Below are positions 7,145 through 7,539 of a stretch of 7,539 bases of DNA, one piece after another. Position numbers and translations under genes: made by a program. The notes beneath the pieces are model-generated. The model was given only the letters and a program-made list of their open reading frames with translations. It did not search any database and had not been told where the DNA came from. The DNA comes from Acidobacteriota bacterium (GTDB taxonomy: Bacteria; Acidobacteriota; Blastocatellia; Pyrinomonadales; Pyrinomonadaceae): NCBI GenBank assembly GCA_003222835.1, contig QHXE01000202.1:1-7539 (forward strand). The letters run 5' to 3'. How positions within the stretch are numbered: the stretch's first letter is position 1; every line of letters starts with the position of its first letter.

Positions 7145-7539
7145 TTAAAACACTAGCCCGAATCCCACAACCGCCGGCTTGCGCCGGCGGTTGCGGATGA
7201 CCATTTCGGCGGCGACGTAGTTGCCGTTGAATTGGTTGAGCTTCGCCAGCCAGAAGTTGAAGCCGGCGAAGTTCAAGTCGGGGGCGGCGTCGGGATTTCT
7301 TCTCAGGTAGCCGATGTACTGCATCAAGACAAACGCGCGGTTGAATTCGCGTTGTTGCAGCAGTAGGTTCTCGGCAATCTTCATTAGCACGTCGGCGCGC
7401 AGAGCAGGGTCCGCCGGGTTGGGGGTTAACTCGGCGATCAGCGCGGCGCGCTCGGCGCTGGTCAGCACGGCGCCGGCGTTGGTGTCCAAAGCGTTGACGA
7501 AAGCGACGGCACTGGTGATGTTCGGATAGCGAATCAGGA
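7145..7539 (-). CDS. DUF4214-like domain protein, 3' part
   Basis: The minus-strand frame is open to the right edge, so the gene starts outside the window; 130 codons plus TAA are visible. A TTG at 7489 is only an internal leucine, since the codons before it (RYPNITSAVAVFVNAL) read smoothly into the domain. The helical segments AERAALIAELT, LRADVLMKIAENLLLQQREFNRAFVLMQY, GYLRRNPDAAPDLNFAGF and NFWLAKLNQFNGNYVAAEMV match the DUF4214-type module that ends many large secreted acidobacterial proteins. It is often behind Calx-beta or other surface repeats. Family members usually continue after AEMV with a short A-F-I and E-Y-R-x-R-F stretch. Here that is replaced by IRNRRRKPAVVGFGLVF, encoded across a hairpin. 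Function is unknown; a surface or export-linked role is inference. Confidence 0.75.
   Translation of the reverse strand, partial: LIRYPNITSAVAFVNALDTNAGAVLTSAERAALIAELTPNPADPALRADVLMKIAENLLLQQREFNRAFVLMQYIGYLRRNPDAAPDLNFAGFNFWLAKLNQFNGNYVAAEMVIRNRRRKPAVVGFGLVF
7162..7198. repeat. Perfect GC-rich hairpin (REP-like) at the convergent gene ends
   Basis: CAACCGCCGGC (7168-7178) and GCCGGCGGTTG (7183-7193) form a perfect 11-base-pair stem with a TTGC loop, or GCAA (a GNRA-type tetraloop) when read on the minus strand. ATCC (7162-7165) and GGAT (7195-7198) can add an outer stem across a small internal loop. It lies inside the last codons of the minus-strand gene and 36 bases after the GAF gene's stop. 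Neither side has an immediate T-run, so a REP-like element or a Rho-assisted 3' end is more likely than a standard intrinsic terminator. Confidence 0.75.

Overview
The window looks like a chromosomal segment of a mesophilic, moderately GC-rich environmental bacterium, most likely Acidobacteriota (Blastocatellia-like). This is inferred from the style of the proteins, not from a marker gene. The right end carries the tail of a DUF4214-like protein of the kind common in that phylum. The left end is a secreted-type helical-repeat protein, and there is a GAF protein with a Pro/Glu/Ala-rich linker. No rRNA, tRNA, CRISPR array, integrase or transposase was seen.

Layout, left to right. (1) Bases 1-1809 (+) hold the 3' part of a large alpha-helical repeat protein that begins outside the window. 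(2) Bases 1924-3318 (+) encode a metallo-beta-lactamase persulfide dioxygenase fused to two rhodanese domains, the first without a catalytic cysteine; the architecture is like CstB. (3) Bases 3347-3432 are a non-coding imperfect palindrome built from GCAGAGG units. (4) Bases 3477-4725 (+) are a Tat-exported class V (PLP) aminotransferase broken near 4005 by a frame change plus an apparent small internal deletion. (5) Bases 4734-5418 form a self-contained unit: strong promoter, structured leader, a small secreted protein and an intrinsic terminator. (6) Bases 5478-7131 hold a second promoter followed by the GAF-domain protein. (7) Bases 7145-7539 (-) are the 3' end of a convergent DUF4214-like gene whose last codons contain a perfect GC-rich hairpin.

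The genes do not form an obvious single pathway. The best-supported biochemistry is sulfide/persulfide oxidation by the dioxygenase-rhodanese fusion. The other genes look like independent transcription units. I found no convincing new multi-gene system. The points most worth a second look are the broken aminotransferase, the two palindromic elements, and the shared AACCGCCG/CGGCGGTT arms of the terminator and the 3'-end hairpin.
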